Shown piece by piece: positions 49,594 to 62,534 of a stretch of DNA of 64,000 nucleotides. Origin of the DNA: Cardinalis cardinalis. Lineage: Eukaryota > Chordata > Aves > Passeriformes > Cardinalidae. The stretch lies in the NCBI GenBank assembly GCA_014549065.1, contig JACDOX010000116.1, positions 1,818,879 to 1,882,878 on the forward strand. Direction: 5' to 3'. Position numbers and translations under genes: made by a program. Every line of letters starts with the position of its first letter. The stretch's first letter is position 1. The notes beneath the pieces are model-generated. The model made no database searches. It saw only the letters and a list, made by a program, of their open reading frames with translations, and was not told the origin of the DNA.

Positions 49594-51713
49594 ATAACCA
49601 CAACTCCACATAGTCATGCATGCTACTTCATCTGTTGTGACCAGTAACTTGATGTCTTAGGACAAATATCATTTAGTACACTAGGATTCCTTTCACAATG
49701 AAGGGAATAATAGAAATCTGATAGAAAAGCTTGTGAATTAGCTTTAGTGAGTTTTCCCACAAACTAGTACTAGAAAGAGGATACAATAATATTCAAGCTA
49801 AAAAGTGAAGGATAGTTGTCTGTGAAGAAGTTTCAAGATAAACTTAATAATGTCTTTTTCTATTGGAAGATTTGAGGAGATCCATGAAATGAAACAATCT
49901 GTGAGATTAACGTATATAAATTACCTCATGTCTCTCTTTAAAGGCCATGGGTAAACGGATACACTAAAATATTGCAGCAAATGTAGCTTTTCTATTTCTT
50001 AAGATGCTAGGTAGATTGGCAAAGCATTTTAGGGAAAGTAGCTTTTATGAAAGCTTTGTAAGGAAGTGTAGGATTTACAGAGAAGATAAACTGCAAGGTA
50101 CTGGGTTATGTTGAGCTGTAAAATAAATCAGAAAATATATGTAACAGAAAAAAATCTGTTTGGTTGCTTCTTGCATATACTTAAGGAAACTTTATCTTGT
50201 CTAGCACTTTATAGGTTTCTTTTTCAAATGAACACTTTAAAAATGTACTGTTATGCCTTAAGCAGTAGGTCATAGGAGATCAATCAGCTTTTGGACTGCT
50301 AATCCAAAGTAGTTTATCAATTCCAAAGGATCAAAAAGTAAAAAAAAAAAAAAAAAGATATTTGTATATCATTTTGTGCTTCTCAGTGCCACTGAGGGGT
50401 GTTTTAAGCACTGGCAAATCTAGACATTTTGTTTTCCCTATTTTGATTTGTTCACGGACTTATTTAATGACTAATATGGAAATCCTAGGGAAGTGGTTGA
50501 ATGGATCCAAAGATAAAGAAAGGAATAGAATGTTGGGGTTTTGCCTGGGAATAGCAATTTTAGTGGTGGGAAAATCCTCTGGGCCATCTAATAGCACCAA
50601 CTCCACAGAAATTATACACTCCTTCTTTCCTCTCTGCCTCCTCGCATCCTGTTGCCAGCACAGGACCAGAAACTATATGAAATTATTTGTCTGGATGTAG
50701 AGTCATCCTAAAGTTACTGGTTTGTGTTTGCAGAGTATCAAAATTCTAGATAATCTCTCTGTGAAAAGGGCTTTTCCAAAATTTAAGGATTTGTAAGGAT
50801 TTCTTGAACACTCTGCAATAGCAAAACCATGAAATTTAAACAGAATATTGGTAAAGGATTCAGAGGAGGAGCACTAAATGTTCAGAATTGTGTCAATGGC
50901 TTTATAGGCAACACTGAGAAAGTTCTAGGGAAGTGGAGAAAGGTGTTACTATTCCAAAGAATAAACAAGGATAGAGTTGCATGGTAACACACGTTTTCTT
51001 ATACAGAAATCATTGCACAAAAGCTGTTGCAAAGTGTGAGACATTAACCTGGATTGCTGTGACCATGAGGCAGAAGATTTCTACTAAAGACATGTTGAGT
51101 TGCTGAAGTCCTGATACAAAGTTCAGAGAAGTGAAAATTTAAAAATTGACTATTTAGTAAGAAACAGTAGTACATCTGAATATGACACTACAAAAAACAT
51201 GAATAAAACTCCATGTCCATTCCTGATGCCAGATTCCAGAAGACATGTCAGTCATGGACTGTGGAANATCAATCTATTTGGCTTAGTTGAGAAATGAGTA
51301 TCCTACAGGCAGATGGAGAATATGTATCTGCTAATGGAAAACTATTTCACCTTGTCAAAAAAAAAGCAGCAGGGGCATTCAGCTAGGGGAATGACTTACT
51401 TGAGAATATAGAGGTCCCCACCAGTTAATGAAAATTAACTCATATGCTCAAATGTAACAGGAAGTTAAAACTTGATGGAAAAAATTACCAGATATATTTT
51501 CGTATCCTTTGTTTGGAAAGACACGAGGTAGATTGATTTTCTTGTAGCTCAAAAAATGTATGGGCCTAAATAGGGACAAGTAAATTCCACTCATAAACCA
51601 AACTTTTTAATATAACAACAGGTTCTCCCATTTACTTTTTCAATTAAAGTTTCTGGAGGTCTTAGGAAGCATTAAAAATTCTCCACAGGAAAAGCTCATT
51701 TTGTCCTTTTCCA

Positions 51714-51790
51714 CAAAAAACCCAAAAAAAACCCAAAAAACAAAACAAACAAAAAAAAAAAACCAAAAAAAAAACCCCAAAAAACAAACC
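51714..51790. repeat. A/C-rich low-complexity tract (AAAACCC-like)
   Basis: Runs of A interrupted by CC or CCC, and by CAAA units, span about 77 bp. The same kind of sequence occurs at about 10900-10975, and in complementary T/G form at about 40430-40490. Confidence 0.85.
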
Positions 51791-54700
51791 ACTTTCTGTT
51801 CAGAACTAAAAGAAGGATTTAAAAAAATCCCTCTTAACTGGTATAAAAACCTTTTCACTCCCTCTGTAAAAATTCATTTCTGAAGTACACANCAACTTTA
51901 GTGCTACTTTAATTGCTTTAATTATTAACAACCTAAATTTAACTTAGTCTTTTTCTAGGTAAAGTCTCCTTAAAGATGTATTAAAAAAATTCCCTCCTGA
52001 TAGCCTGCCTTCAATGCTATTTAGAGAAACTGGCACACTGCTTTTGTAAAATGTCTCCAGCGTATTGATAGAGACAGTGCTACAAACAGGGCTTGGGAAA
52101 GACAGNGAAAAGCACACATGTAATTGCAGAGGTTCTATCTAAAATAGCATGAATGGAATAGAAATGTTGGCTCTAAAGAGTATTACGGTATATGTGTCCA
52201 TACAGACACAGATAAGTAGGCTGACATTTTTAACTTCTGAGCAGAAAATCTTAAATGCTAGGCTCTGGCTTGAAATGAATATATGTTGAAAATCTATGCT
52301 GCTACTAACTACAGATTGCCTAGAATCTCATCAGTTTTTTTTGGCAGCCGGCAGGTTTGAGGCCTTGGGAACTCATTTTCCAGAACAGAGTGGTCAAATG
52401 TTGCCCTTACACTGTAGGGTGTTTGCCAGGTGTTAATGCTTTGCACAGAGAGGCCAAATACCCAGCTTGAACCCAGTAACCAACACTTCACATACAGGCT
52501 CCTACATGTGAACAGAGTATAAAGAAAAAGAAGTCTACTTCTAAAAGGTCTTAGAAAATATAAATTTTTTAAAATAAAAATATCCANTTTTTTGCACATA
52601 ACTTTGAGAATGAGAAAGCAGACTTCTCTGAATTTGTCTGACTGAGCTAGAATATGCTTTAGCAGTTCAGTTATTGGAGCCAAAATTAACCAAGAGATCT
52701 TTCACCTAAGGGCCCATTTCTATGGCAACTAGAGAGTATGGTGTGAACAATATTATGAACCATCCAAAGAAAAAGACAACCAACAATCTTGGGATTCATA
52801 ACGCTAGAGTTAAATACAGTCTTCCAACTGAATAAGGGGGAATTATCTCAGGATTTTCATTTTGTAGTGCATAAATTTTAGGCATAAAAAATGTTTTAAA
52901 TTCATAAGGAAGTTCTAACATTTGAGATCTTAAGCAGTTAGCAGCAAATTAGAAGACATTTAGCTAGGTAGGGAAATCAATATTTTCCTAGGTCCCTTTT
53001 TAAAACTGTTAATGAGCTCTCAAAAAGGAGTCTCTAAATGCAAAAATCCAAACTGAAAAATAGAAGCAGAACCATCAGAAAAGAACTTGTTCATTGTGTG
53101 AGGAAATATTAAATAAGCAATTCAGTCAGTTAGTTGAATTTATATTGAACAAAGAATAAACTGGTGGAATTAAAAGCTTGACTAGCAAAGGAAAATTATC
53201 CTTTGTTAGTTTTGCTGTGTACAGGATGATGGGTCTGACTTCAGAATATAGTGCCAAAGGATATTCTGTAAGGCTGAAATAAGATGGGGCAACACATATA
53301 TCAAGGGAAATTTAGAGGTTAAGGAATTGAAACTGTCAATGGCTAAGAAATATGGTGAATCATTCTTCACTGAGCCTAGAGGCTAGAAGACCTAATGAGC
53401 TAATAATGGCACACATTTCATACCCCCAGGAAAAGGGAGACATCAGAATGACATAGCAAGATAAAGAGGATTGGAAGAGCAACATGATTGGGATCATATG
53501 TGATTAAAGCATCTTGTCATTAATTGTGGGAAATGATAGAAAGGTTTTCCATGATGGAAACAATAACAAAACGTGACAGTGTTCCAAAACACTCTACACC
53601 CAGATATGGATCGTAAAAAAGATTTAATCACTTTGTTTTGGTGCCCTTTTCATTTTTCTTCTCAGAAAGAGAAAATTGCAGGAAGAAATGCTTTCTGAAT
53701 ACAAATAAATAACTTAGTACCGCCCTCCAATATAGAATACTCCTGTGTGATGCAACTTTAAATTGAAAGGTTAACACAAAAAGTAGTAGCAAACTGAGGG
53801 AAGAACACTGAAGAAACATTGGGAGTCATGCAAAGACATTTTATATTTAATAAAAGAAATTTTTACATCTAGTGTTAATTATATTGAAGTCAGACTCAGC
53901 AGATGTAAACTGGCTTTTGACTTTATTGAGGCCTATGCCGAGTAAACATTGCAAAGTCTGGTCTGTGTTTCAGTGGTGTCAATTTCANATCCCCTTCTAG
54001 GGCACTAATCTTTCCAGAAAACCTTTTGCTGAGATGGGAAGAGCAGCAATGGAGTTATGAGTTTTCCGCCTTGCAGANCACCCACTAGCTGAAAGGTGTG
54101 GTCAATTCTTGCCTTGTATGAAGTCACTGAGGGGAAGCCATGCCCTCACATGGGCTGCGGGCAGAGGAGGGTCAGAACAATCAAAATTCACCTGCTTCTT
54201 GGGGATGGATGAGTAAACAGTAGGAAAATATTGCTTTGGGATTGTTCTTCATTCAATAAAGGGAGAAAAATAGAGTTCTGAAGGCTTGTGAAAAATATGT
54301 TTCTTATAGAAATACTAACTTCAGGTAGCCATTGTTCTGTCTGTTCTTTCCACTCATACCTCATGCTCTATAAGCTATATCAATTCTTAAACAGAGGAGA
54401 TATGGTATTCTCATCATAATTAGTTTCACCTCAGAATGGTAGAACTAGATGGTGCATGTAGGACCTGTAAAGTGCTGTAACTTGTTGTATCTTTGGATTC
54501 ATGAAGGTGTTAAATATTTTAATTATATGACATTGTATGTTCTTTAGATGTTGAAAAATATTTACAGCAAAATAATTTAAAAACATTTCACATAAGAAAT
54601 GACTTTATTACCTTATGTCCAATCCCTCATTTTAAACTTACAAAGGACCAGTTTTCACAAAGTTTGTTAACAGTTTACTAAAAAATTCAGAATATTCTAT

Positions 54701-57164
54701 CCCCATCCCTCACCACGTATCTACAGACATCAGACAGACTCAAATTCAGAAAACAATCTCATCTATCGCTGATTTGCCTGGTGATATTTAGTTACCAAAT
54801 CTCTCTGGCTCGTAATGTTGCTCATCTCACAGATGTTTTTACACCAGAGATCTCTCTGGGATTTTTTTTTCTTTTAATTTTCTACAATCTGATTTCTCTG
54901 TCAGTGAGAAACAAGGAGTACAATTGCTTCTTTAGTGGCAATAAAATGCAGGAAGATCAGGAATTCCCAGCAAGAGCAATTGTGATACTGAAAAACATAT
55001 AGGAACCCTTAGTGACATGCTCACACATTACTTTCTGATGCTCTGTTCTATTGAGTAACTATGCAGCAGCCTCATCAGAAAAATATTATATTGAGGTGAT
55101 GAAACTTAAACTCCCATGGGTGGTTTAGCCAATTGTCAATTTCCCAATCTAGTTTTTAAGTGCATGTTGTTTTTCTGTTGGTATCCTGTCACTGACAGTA
55201 TTCCCTGTTTGTATTTTCATATTATGTGTTGTTTTTGTTTGTCTGAAAAAAAAAACATTCTATATACAATTCTCACAGGTTCTGTTTGTCTGGGGTTCTC
55301 CCTGTCCCCCTTTTTTTCTCCCAGTTGAGTGGTGTCCAATACTTCAGTTTTGGGGTTTTTTATGGAATACATAAACATGTAAATAATCTTTCTCTCCTTC
55401 CCTTCTCCCTCTTTCTTCTTTCTTTCTTCATTTTCCTTCCTTTCCCTCAACTTTTTGTAATTTAAAAACACTTTTCATCCAACACAATAAATTCTATTTA
55501 GTCTGATTATTGATTCATAAAATTTTAGTCAAACATACGCAAAATAAATAAGGGGTTATGTGGTCCTATATGAATTAGTTCAGCACTCAGCCCCAGATCT
55601 AGAAGTCTGTGCTTGACTGTTTTCTTGTTTGCTGGATTTTTGAACTTATATTCCACCTCACTGACATTAACCAACGGACTCTTGGAGGACAGGAAATACC
55701 ATGCAGACATTGATCTACTTTGTATAAACATGTCAACAGTCTGCAGAGCCACTAACTCTTGAGCACTTCATTTTACAGAACAAACAGTCCTAGACCAGAC
55801 TACTAATCAATCTTCCCTTACCTTTGCCTTTTATGAACAATAAAACTCCTTTGGCAAAAACACCCCAGCAAATGAAAACCTATCTTGTTTGAGTATTCTC
55901 TTTTCCAGTGGTTGAATAATGCCTTAGAGGTGACAACTAAAATTATCATTTATACTCCATGCAAAGAAATATAGAATTCTCTGCTTTTCCTGTGTGGATC
56001 TACCTCTGACACATTCATTTTATTATCAGTTATTATCAGAACTGTCCCCCTCTCAGAATATTTTACTGGTTTTTTTCCATTATGTTTTCATGTGTGCTTG
56101 CTTTTGAGATAATTTTCATAGTTTGCTGAAAAATTTTGACAAACTCTATCCATGTTTATGTTTACAAGAAAAAGTAATTTGTGTGCTGAGAAAGTACTTG
56201 CAGTTACATGGTAACTTGTCAGAGAAGGAAGACTGCTGAGGCAAAGACTGAAGCAATGTCCCATTGACATACTACAGGTTATTTGAGATTCATTAATAGT
56301 GAGTTGCATTAAAAACAAACTTTATTGCTTGTATTTAACATGCATAAATGGTGAAAGTGAGCTTCTGAATTGAAAATTAGGTCATGAGAGTAGCCTATCA
56401 GCAGAAAAACCGGCAGTGTTTCAAAACAGGCAGACANCTAACGGGTTGCCTTGAAGAAGTGCTGAATATAGAGAAACAGAGTTTGGTGAGACTTCACTGA
56501 CTGGAGTATATAAGTCCCTTCTTATATTACTATGCAATGAATAATGCATATTCCTCTTTGTTCAAGGAAATATGATGGTACAATAGATGAGAGTCTGTCA
56601 GGATCATCTAGGTATAATGCCTGAGAGCAAAGAGGGGGAATAAGTGACCTCTGAAAGTTCTTCCTATGATATGCTTACCTTTTTAAAACATAGTGATTTT
56701 ATCCCTAGGTACAATGTTTGGCCCTGATTTCCTATGTGGGCTGTATGTACACACTCTCTCCTGACTATGTAGCCAATCCAGCTGGTATTCATTCTCTTTT
56801 AAAAATATTTGTACAGACCCTGCATTTGTACCTCTTTAAGCAGTTTCCTTAATTGTATTTTCCTTTGGAGAAAAGAAGAAAGTTCAACCCTTTACTTTTA
56901 ATTTCAACTACTATATACCTCTACATTTTTATAAGAAGTAATAAACAAACAAAAATGACATATAGCTTCTTTCTGTCTCTGTAACCAACTAGCCTCAGCT
57001 GCTCTGAAGAATTCCTCTGGCACTTTACAGGACCAAGGTGTGAAGCAGAGTGCAATGCCAAAATTGTGAATTTGTTTCNGGAGGTAGAAAAGGACCAAAG
57101 TACATATCTGCTGAAATAATTACTTGAGGAAAAAAGCACTGCATCATTTATAAAAAGTTTATAA

Positions 57165-57236
57165 TATAAATTAAAAGTTCCTTCGTTCTGGGCATCATTA
57201 TATAAATTAAAAGTTCAAGAGTTCTGGGCATCATTC
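57165..57236. repeat. 36-bp tandem duplication
   Basis: Copies at 57165-57200 and 57201-57236 share TATAAATTAAAAGTTC and GTTCTGGGCATCATT. They differ in a 5-base block between these motifs and at the last base. Confidence 0.92.
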
Positions 57237-57699
57237 TGAGGCCAGACTTTGTGTGATGTTGTTTCACTGAAGATAATGGAATGATGTTGAACTATTTCCT
57301 CAATGAGAGCACGGCACATTTCACCTATAGTTTTTGCTTTCTGATGCTTTACAGGACTTGATTGACAAAATTAATATAAAAAGTAATTGTTTGCAGTTTA
57401 ATTGTGTGGTGATTGATCAGGGAATTTAGAGAGCTCACAGGACAACAACTTATATTGCCAGTCCTGTGTACAGCCAGTTCATTCTTTGTACAATTGTTAT
57501 ACTTTTTCCTGGTATAAAGGCACTTTTTACAGAACATATATTCATTTTAGTAGGTAAATAATGTATTTCAATTGATAATTTTAGTAAGTTTGAGGCCAGT
57601 TTTTGTTATGCACTTGAAAAATACACAAAATAATCAGATTTTGGATTTGCAGTGGAGGCTGTTTGGCTGCTACCAGCAGTAGAAATTGTGAAGGCCAAG

Positions 57700-58170
57700 G
57701 CCTCTCTTAACAAGGTCAAGTCTTTGTGCTGCCCCTGGGTCAGGGCAATCTCTGGTGCCAGCCCAGGCTGGGCATGAACAGATGGAGAGCAGCCCTGCCC
57801 AGAAGGACTTGGGGGTGCTGTGGGTGAGAGCTGGACATGAGCCAGCCACGGGCGCTGCCAGCCCAGAAAGCACAAGAAAGATGGAAAGAGACTGTTTATA
57901 GGGGCATGCAGAGACAGGACAAGGGGGAAAAGCTGAAAACTGAGAGTAGGTTCAGATCAGGAAGAGGATCTTTGCTTTGTGGGTGGTGAGGCACTGGCAC
58001 AGGTTGGCCAGAGAAGCTGTGGATGGATCCCTGTAAGTGTCCAAGGCAGGATGCAGCTTTGAGTAACGTGGTCTGTGTAATGGTGTCCTCACCCACAGCA
58101 GGGGGTTGGAACCGTGTGGTCTTTAAGGTCCCTTCCAACTCAGGCTATTCTATAATTTTATATTTCTATG
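57700..58170 (+). mobile_element. CR1 LINE, 3' fragment with internal deletion
   Basis: CR1 is the dominant non-LTR retrotransposon of birds. The left part (about 57700-57871) matches the end of the CR1 reverse-transcriptase ORF. It includes the CTGGGTCAGGGCAAT block and the AGCAGCCCTGCCCAGAAGGA block, whose frame reads ESSPAQKDLGVL. The frame shifts and stops nearby, so it cannot encode protein. The right part (about 57872-58170) matches the CR1 3' untranslated region: GGTGGTGAGGCACTGG, then GAGAAGCTGTGGATG and AAGGTCCCTTCCAAC, ending in the ATTCTATAATTTTATA-like terminal repeat. By memory of the family, roughly 350 bp between the two parts is missing, joined near 57871. The element is 5'-truncated, as is usual for CR1, and no target duplication is expected. 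Confidence 0.92.
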
Positions 58171-58453
58171 TTTACATCCTCTCACGGTCACAAGTTACAG
58201 ATCTTAGGTTTAAGCAGATTCAAACTAGGGTCAAAACAGCCCTTAGCTGATCTAGCATGATTAATTTTGAGTAACTTTGGAAGGTAAGTTACTAGACTTA
58301 GGCCAAACCTCAAACTGTGATAGCACTATAGTGAAAAGATACAACTATTAAGCATAACCTGTTGCAATAATTTTTTATAAAGAAAGTTGGAAACTTGGGT
58401 GAACGTATAGTAAGAGGGAAACGTATAAGGTAAAGGAGTAGCTTTACACATAC

Positions 58454-58486
58454 AAATTTGCATATTCATGCGGAATATGCAAATTT
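58454..58486. promoter_or_regulatory. Inverted repeat carrying two POU octamer motifs
   Basis: AAATTTGCATATTC (58454-58467), a 5-base spacer ATGCG, then the exact reverse complement (58473-58486). Each arm contains a full octamer: ATTTGCAT at 58456-58463 and ATGCAAAT at 58477-58484. ATGCAAAT is the consensus site of POU-domain factors (Oct-1, Oct-2 and relatives). The head-to-head arrangement could bind two molecules or form a small hairpin. The sequence is certain; the function is inference. Confidence 0.6.
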
Positions 58487-59582
58487 ATGTATACATCCAC
58501 AGTATGTACATGTGGATATTTATTTTTGGTAAAAAAACCCATGTGTCTATATTTACAACTGTCTTCATCTTTTTTGCTACATTTAAGATACTAATGATTT
58601 TAATGCAAAATTGAACAACTTAATGGGCTGGAGATATTTTATGGAATCACTTTAATTGTGACTTTCACTATGTCTTCTGTAGACATTGAAAACTGTATAA
58701 AACCAGTAATATTTCACAGAAAATAATGACACAAATTCTTACATCTAGACTGTTTGCAAGACACTTGAAAAATATTTTTCTGCATCTTTTGGGAAAAAAA
58801 CAGTTAAACAAAGAATTTTGTTGATGGAGGTAAGAAAGGTGAAGGGAAACCTCCAAGAATTGATAGAAGTATTCCAGTTTATAACTCAACCTACCTCAGC
58901 CTGCTTCAAATCACAGGAAAAAAATCCATCCACTTTGATTTTTCTTCCAAAGCATTGCTTTTCCACCCTTTATTTTTGGGAAAAAACCATGGAGATAGTC
59001 TGTTAATTTAACAGGATTAAGANAGTGTTAGCAATTTTTTGATCCATAAACTGGTGATTATTTATTCAGGATATTAGAGATTATATTTACTATTCAAAGA
59101 AGAATAGATTTTATAATAGGCTCTTATGTATGTATTTAATTTTCAGCTTCTTATTTCTTTCTAGCTCTGGGCAGTCCAGTTAGGTACGTAAGGGCTTGAA
59201 GGCACGAAAATGGAAACAATTAGTATGTATTGATGACTGGAATGTTGGTGATAGACAATCTTTGATGGTGGGCAACACAGATAATTTGAAAGTGTCCATA
59301 CGAAAATAAGAAGTTGAAAACCTGGAGAAAAAAAAGGCATAAATGGAGAAGGAAAATCACATACTTAAGGAAAATTGCTCAGTGTAGTCATGTTCTTTTA
59401 ATTTCACTTAAGGGGGATTTTATAGGATAAATTAATATGTGATTAGTTGAAGAAATTAGATGTGGTTTAGATGTTCATGATAAGTTATGCTTATGAAATC
59501 TTTCAAATATAAGCATTGTTTTATGTGCAGCAAAGTGATGAACGAATGTTGTTTTTTTAATTCTGGGGACGTACTGAAGTGC

Positions 59583-59615
59583 TGGTACTAAAAGCATATA
59601 AAACTCTTAGTACCA
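59583..59615. repeat. Inverted repeat TGGTACTAA / TTAGTACCA, 15-base loop
   Basis: Nine-base perfect arms at 59583-59591 and 59607-59615. After one mismatch, two more inner pairs form. Small enough to be chance. Confidence 0.8.
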
Positions 59616-61996
59616 AAATGACTTTTTAACATCATATTTTCATTGATTTAAATCTTCATTGTGGAATTAATGTAACTTTGCTGTCTCGAATAGAATCAGG
59701 AAGACTTCTCTGCAGCTGAGGTTAAGCAAAGGTTGTGGTATTACAAATTGGAACTAAATAGGAGACTGATATTGAGAAACTGGAACCTTGTTAGCTATAC
59801 TAATAATGAATCAAGTCTCTGAGACAAAGGGTCCCCAAAGGTGAGATAGCTGGAGTTTGAATACAAATGGCTGCATTATTATTATTAACACATCCATTCA
59901 TGAAAGCAGGTTTGTAATACATATTTGAAACTGAGCTCTCAGGGAGATTAAGCAAAGTCTATGTAGATAAAGTGTATAGAGAGGCTGAAATGTATTTCTT
60001 TGGTTATAACTACTTTAATAAGATGGCCTGACAGAAATATATTTCTCCATGAAAAAAATAATATTAAAAGAAGAGTGTTAAAGTTTCAAAGTCAAATGCT
60101 GAAAAACTAGGAATAGCATGAAAATAGTATAATGCTAATACATTTACATGATGGAGAAGTTTCATGTTATGTTAAATACTGCTGTTGGACCTATGACTTT
60201 TTCTGGGCAAATGGTGTGTGATGTCACTCAATGGTCAGCTATTCAACATTTTATCCACAAGTGTGATGCAAAACTACATGTTCTCCAGATTCTGCTTTCT
60301 AGTCGCAGTTTTTACCTCACTCTTTTCTACAGTGTTAATTATTAAATTAACAGAAGACTTCACAAGTATTTTTGTGCATTTTGGCTTCTATTTCTTCTAA
60401 AAGATTTTTCCATTTATGAATGATGAGCAGAGACACAAAGATATTAAGAAAAATGTTTTCTTCTCATTTTAGAGCATTTGAAAGGAGTGAAAGGGTTACT
60501 GGTTTTGTTTGTTTGTTGGTTGGTTTGCTTTTCCTTCCCTTACTATTGTCATCTTCAGTACTGCTCAGCTCTCCAGGTATTTAACACACAGTTTCCAGTG
60601 ACTTCACTTGCAGTTCCTGCAGCTCTGAAAATTTTTGAGGAATGGCATTGTGATTTGTGTACTTGTTCTAGATTCCAGAGGAACATACTTAGGTAATCAC
60701 AGAAGAAGGGTACATATGTGTTTCTGGAACTCCTTTTTTTCCCCTCTATTTTTGTTTTTTCTACATCTCTGTGTTTATTTTTCAAGAACTTTCTCCAATT
60801 TTATCCTCTTTGTTTCCTTCCCAGACTGTTTTCAAAGCTGATTAATGGATCTAAGTTTGCCCTTTGGGGCATTTTCAGCACTTTTCTAAATTCTTTTATC
60901 ATCATCTGATAAGTGTGGCTTCTAGTGTCTCACTTTTTATTCACAACCCTTATGTGTTCCATAGCAACTTATATCTGAATCAATATAATAAATATCTGTT
61001 TTCAAAACAGCAAGATGAGATGGTCTCATCTTTGTCTCATGTACAAAACTGCACCTCAAACATTTGACCTTCAACACTTGACTTTAATTTAATGTTTGTG
61101 ACTATTATTATTGTTGCTGGTAGTATCACTAAGTCCTCTTCTACAAAAAATATTCTTCTGTCCCTGCTTTTTTCAGGCTTTGCCTGTGGGTTTTACTGCA
61201 TAAAAAGACAAGCAGCCCTTGGGCACAGGGAAACATTTAGGTGTAAAGTTCGACCCACCTGAGCAGTATCTTAACAGTCCTTTATCCTACCCACAGCTCA
61301 CAAATAAACATTGCTGATTACAAAGGGACACTTAAATTCCCTTTTAAGTTCCTTATTTCAGACACATGAAAATGCACTTCTCTAAAGAAAGGAATACAAA
61401 TTTCACTGGGTGAGAGAAAGAATAGAACATAAAGCTGTAGGAAGCATTTCCCCCAGGTGAGATAGTCCTGTACTCTTAGGGNCTGCCTGGGGCAGAAATA
61501 TAATCTCTTTACCTCCTCTAAAATAATTTGCTGACCCTTTGCTCAAATTTTTGTGAAGTTCTCATGGACTGTTAAGAACTTCTATGTGTATACACTGGCC
61601 TATGTACTGCTCTACAAGTATAACAGACTTAATCCTAATTTTTGTCACGGTAAAGCAGAGTTTTTAGAAAAGATTTCCAGGAGGAGTGATGTGACATGAT
61701 ATTGATGCTTTGTGATAGAGACTAGTACCTGCCTGTCTTAGGAGGTGACTGAATACAGTGACCTGCAAATTCTGGGCCAATCTATGCTCTTCTGACCAAA
61801 ATGCTTTGTAAATATTTCCTAGAGGAAGGACTTCAAAGAAGAAAGCATCTTATTTTTAAGACCTGAACTGGCAAAGCTGACAGAATTGAACACAGAGAAG
61901 ACTTGAATTGATCTGGATATGGCATGTAGGGGTTTCCAAATCTAAGCAGTTTTTATCTGTAGAAGATTTATATTTCTAATTTTTTTTACTTCATTC

Positions 61997-62534
61997 TGTC
62001 TGTTTGGAATGAAGATGCAAAGTTAGCTTTCTTAATGGTAGATTGTAGGATGCTGTGCTTTGCATTTGTGGCTGAAGCAGTGTTGATTGCCAGTATTTGG
62101 CTACTGCTGGAGTGCTTAATGTCAAGGCTTTCTTTCCTCTGTTCAGCCCAAACAGGGACAGGTGGATGTGAGAAGTGGCTGAGACAGGGCACAGTCAGGA
62201 CAGCTGACACAAGCAGACCAAAAAGGGCATTCCATACAATTCTGCATCGTGCCCAAACAATAAAGGTGAAGAAAGTGGGCTCTTGGTGTTTGTCTTCTTA
62301 TTTTGTGTGCTGAGGTGCTGCTCTCCTGGAAGTGGGTGAACATCTGCCTGTCAATGGAAAATAGTGAATTTCTCTATTTGGCTCTACTTGCACGTTACCC
62401 TTCTTATCAAACAGTCATTATTTTGACTGATAGGTTTTTTGTTTTCTTTCTACTTTCCCCCTTTATCCTCTGGGGGAAGGGGACATGAGTGAAAGGAAAA
62501 ATGATTGGCTATCATCTGGTCTCAATCCACTGCA
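61997..62534 (+). mobile_element. Old LTR of a second avian endogenous retrovirus family, plus strand
   Basis: The block order matches an abundant avian LTR of a different family from the copies at 13.8 and 38.3 kb. It starts TGTCTGTTTGG with AGTTAGCTTTCTTAATGGTAG, then AGTGTTGAT. A block reading GTCAGGACAGCTGACAC, then GACCAAAAAGGGCATTCCATAC, follows. The TATA position is degenerate (AACAATAAAGG near 62260). U5 blocks CTCCTGGAAGTGGGTGAACA and CTGCCTGTCAATGG, then AGTGAATTTCTC, come next, with a degenerate poly(A) region (TATCAAACAGTC near 62405). It ends near ATCCACTGCA. No target duplication is recognisable (TCATTC left, ATATTT right), in line with strong divergence. The family match is from memory of avian genomes and should be confirmed by a repeat search. 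Confidence 0.72.

Larger units (their letters stand above)
45685..57699. other. AT-rich unique stretch with hairpins and local duplications
   Basis: About 12 kb with no gene or LTR recognised. It contains a composite duplication (46040-46106), a perfect 14-bp hairpin (47064-47095), a 25-bp duplication (49436-49485) and a 56-bp palindrome (49538-49593). It also has an A run near 50341, A/C low-complexity sequence (51714-51790), pyrimidine tracts (55270-55330 and 55385-55450) and a 36-bp duplication (57165-57236). Open frames of up to 124 codons carry no recognisable domain. Confidence 0.6.
58171..61996. other. AT-rich unique stretch
   Basis: No gene or mobile element is recognised. It contains the paired-octamer palindrome (58454-58486), a small inverted repeat (59583-59615) and T-rich runs. 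A GC-richer patch at about 61160-61330 with two AATAAA-like words did not match anything I know. Confidence 0.6.
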
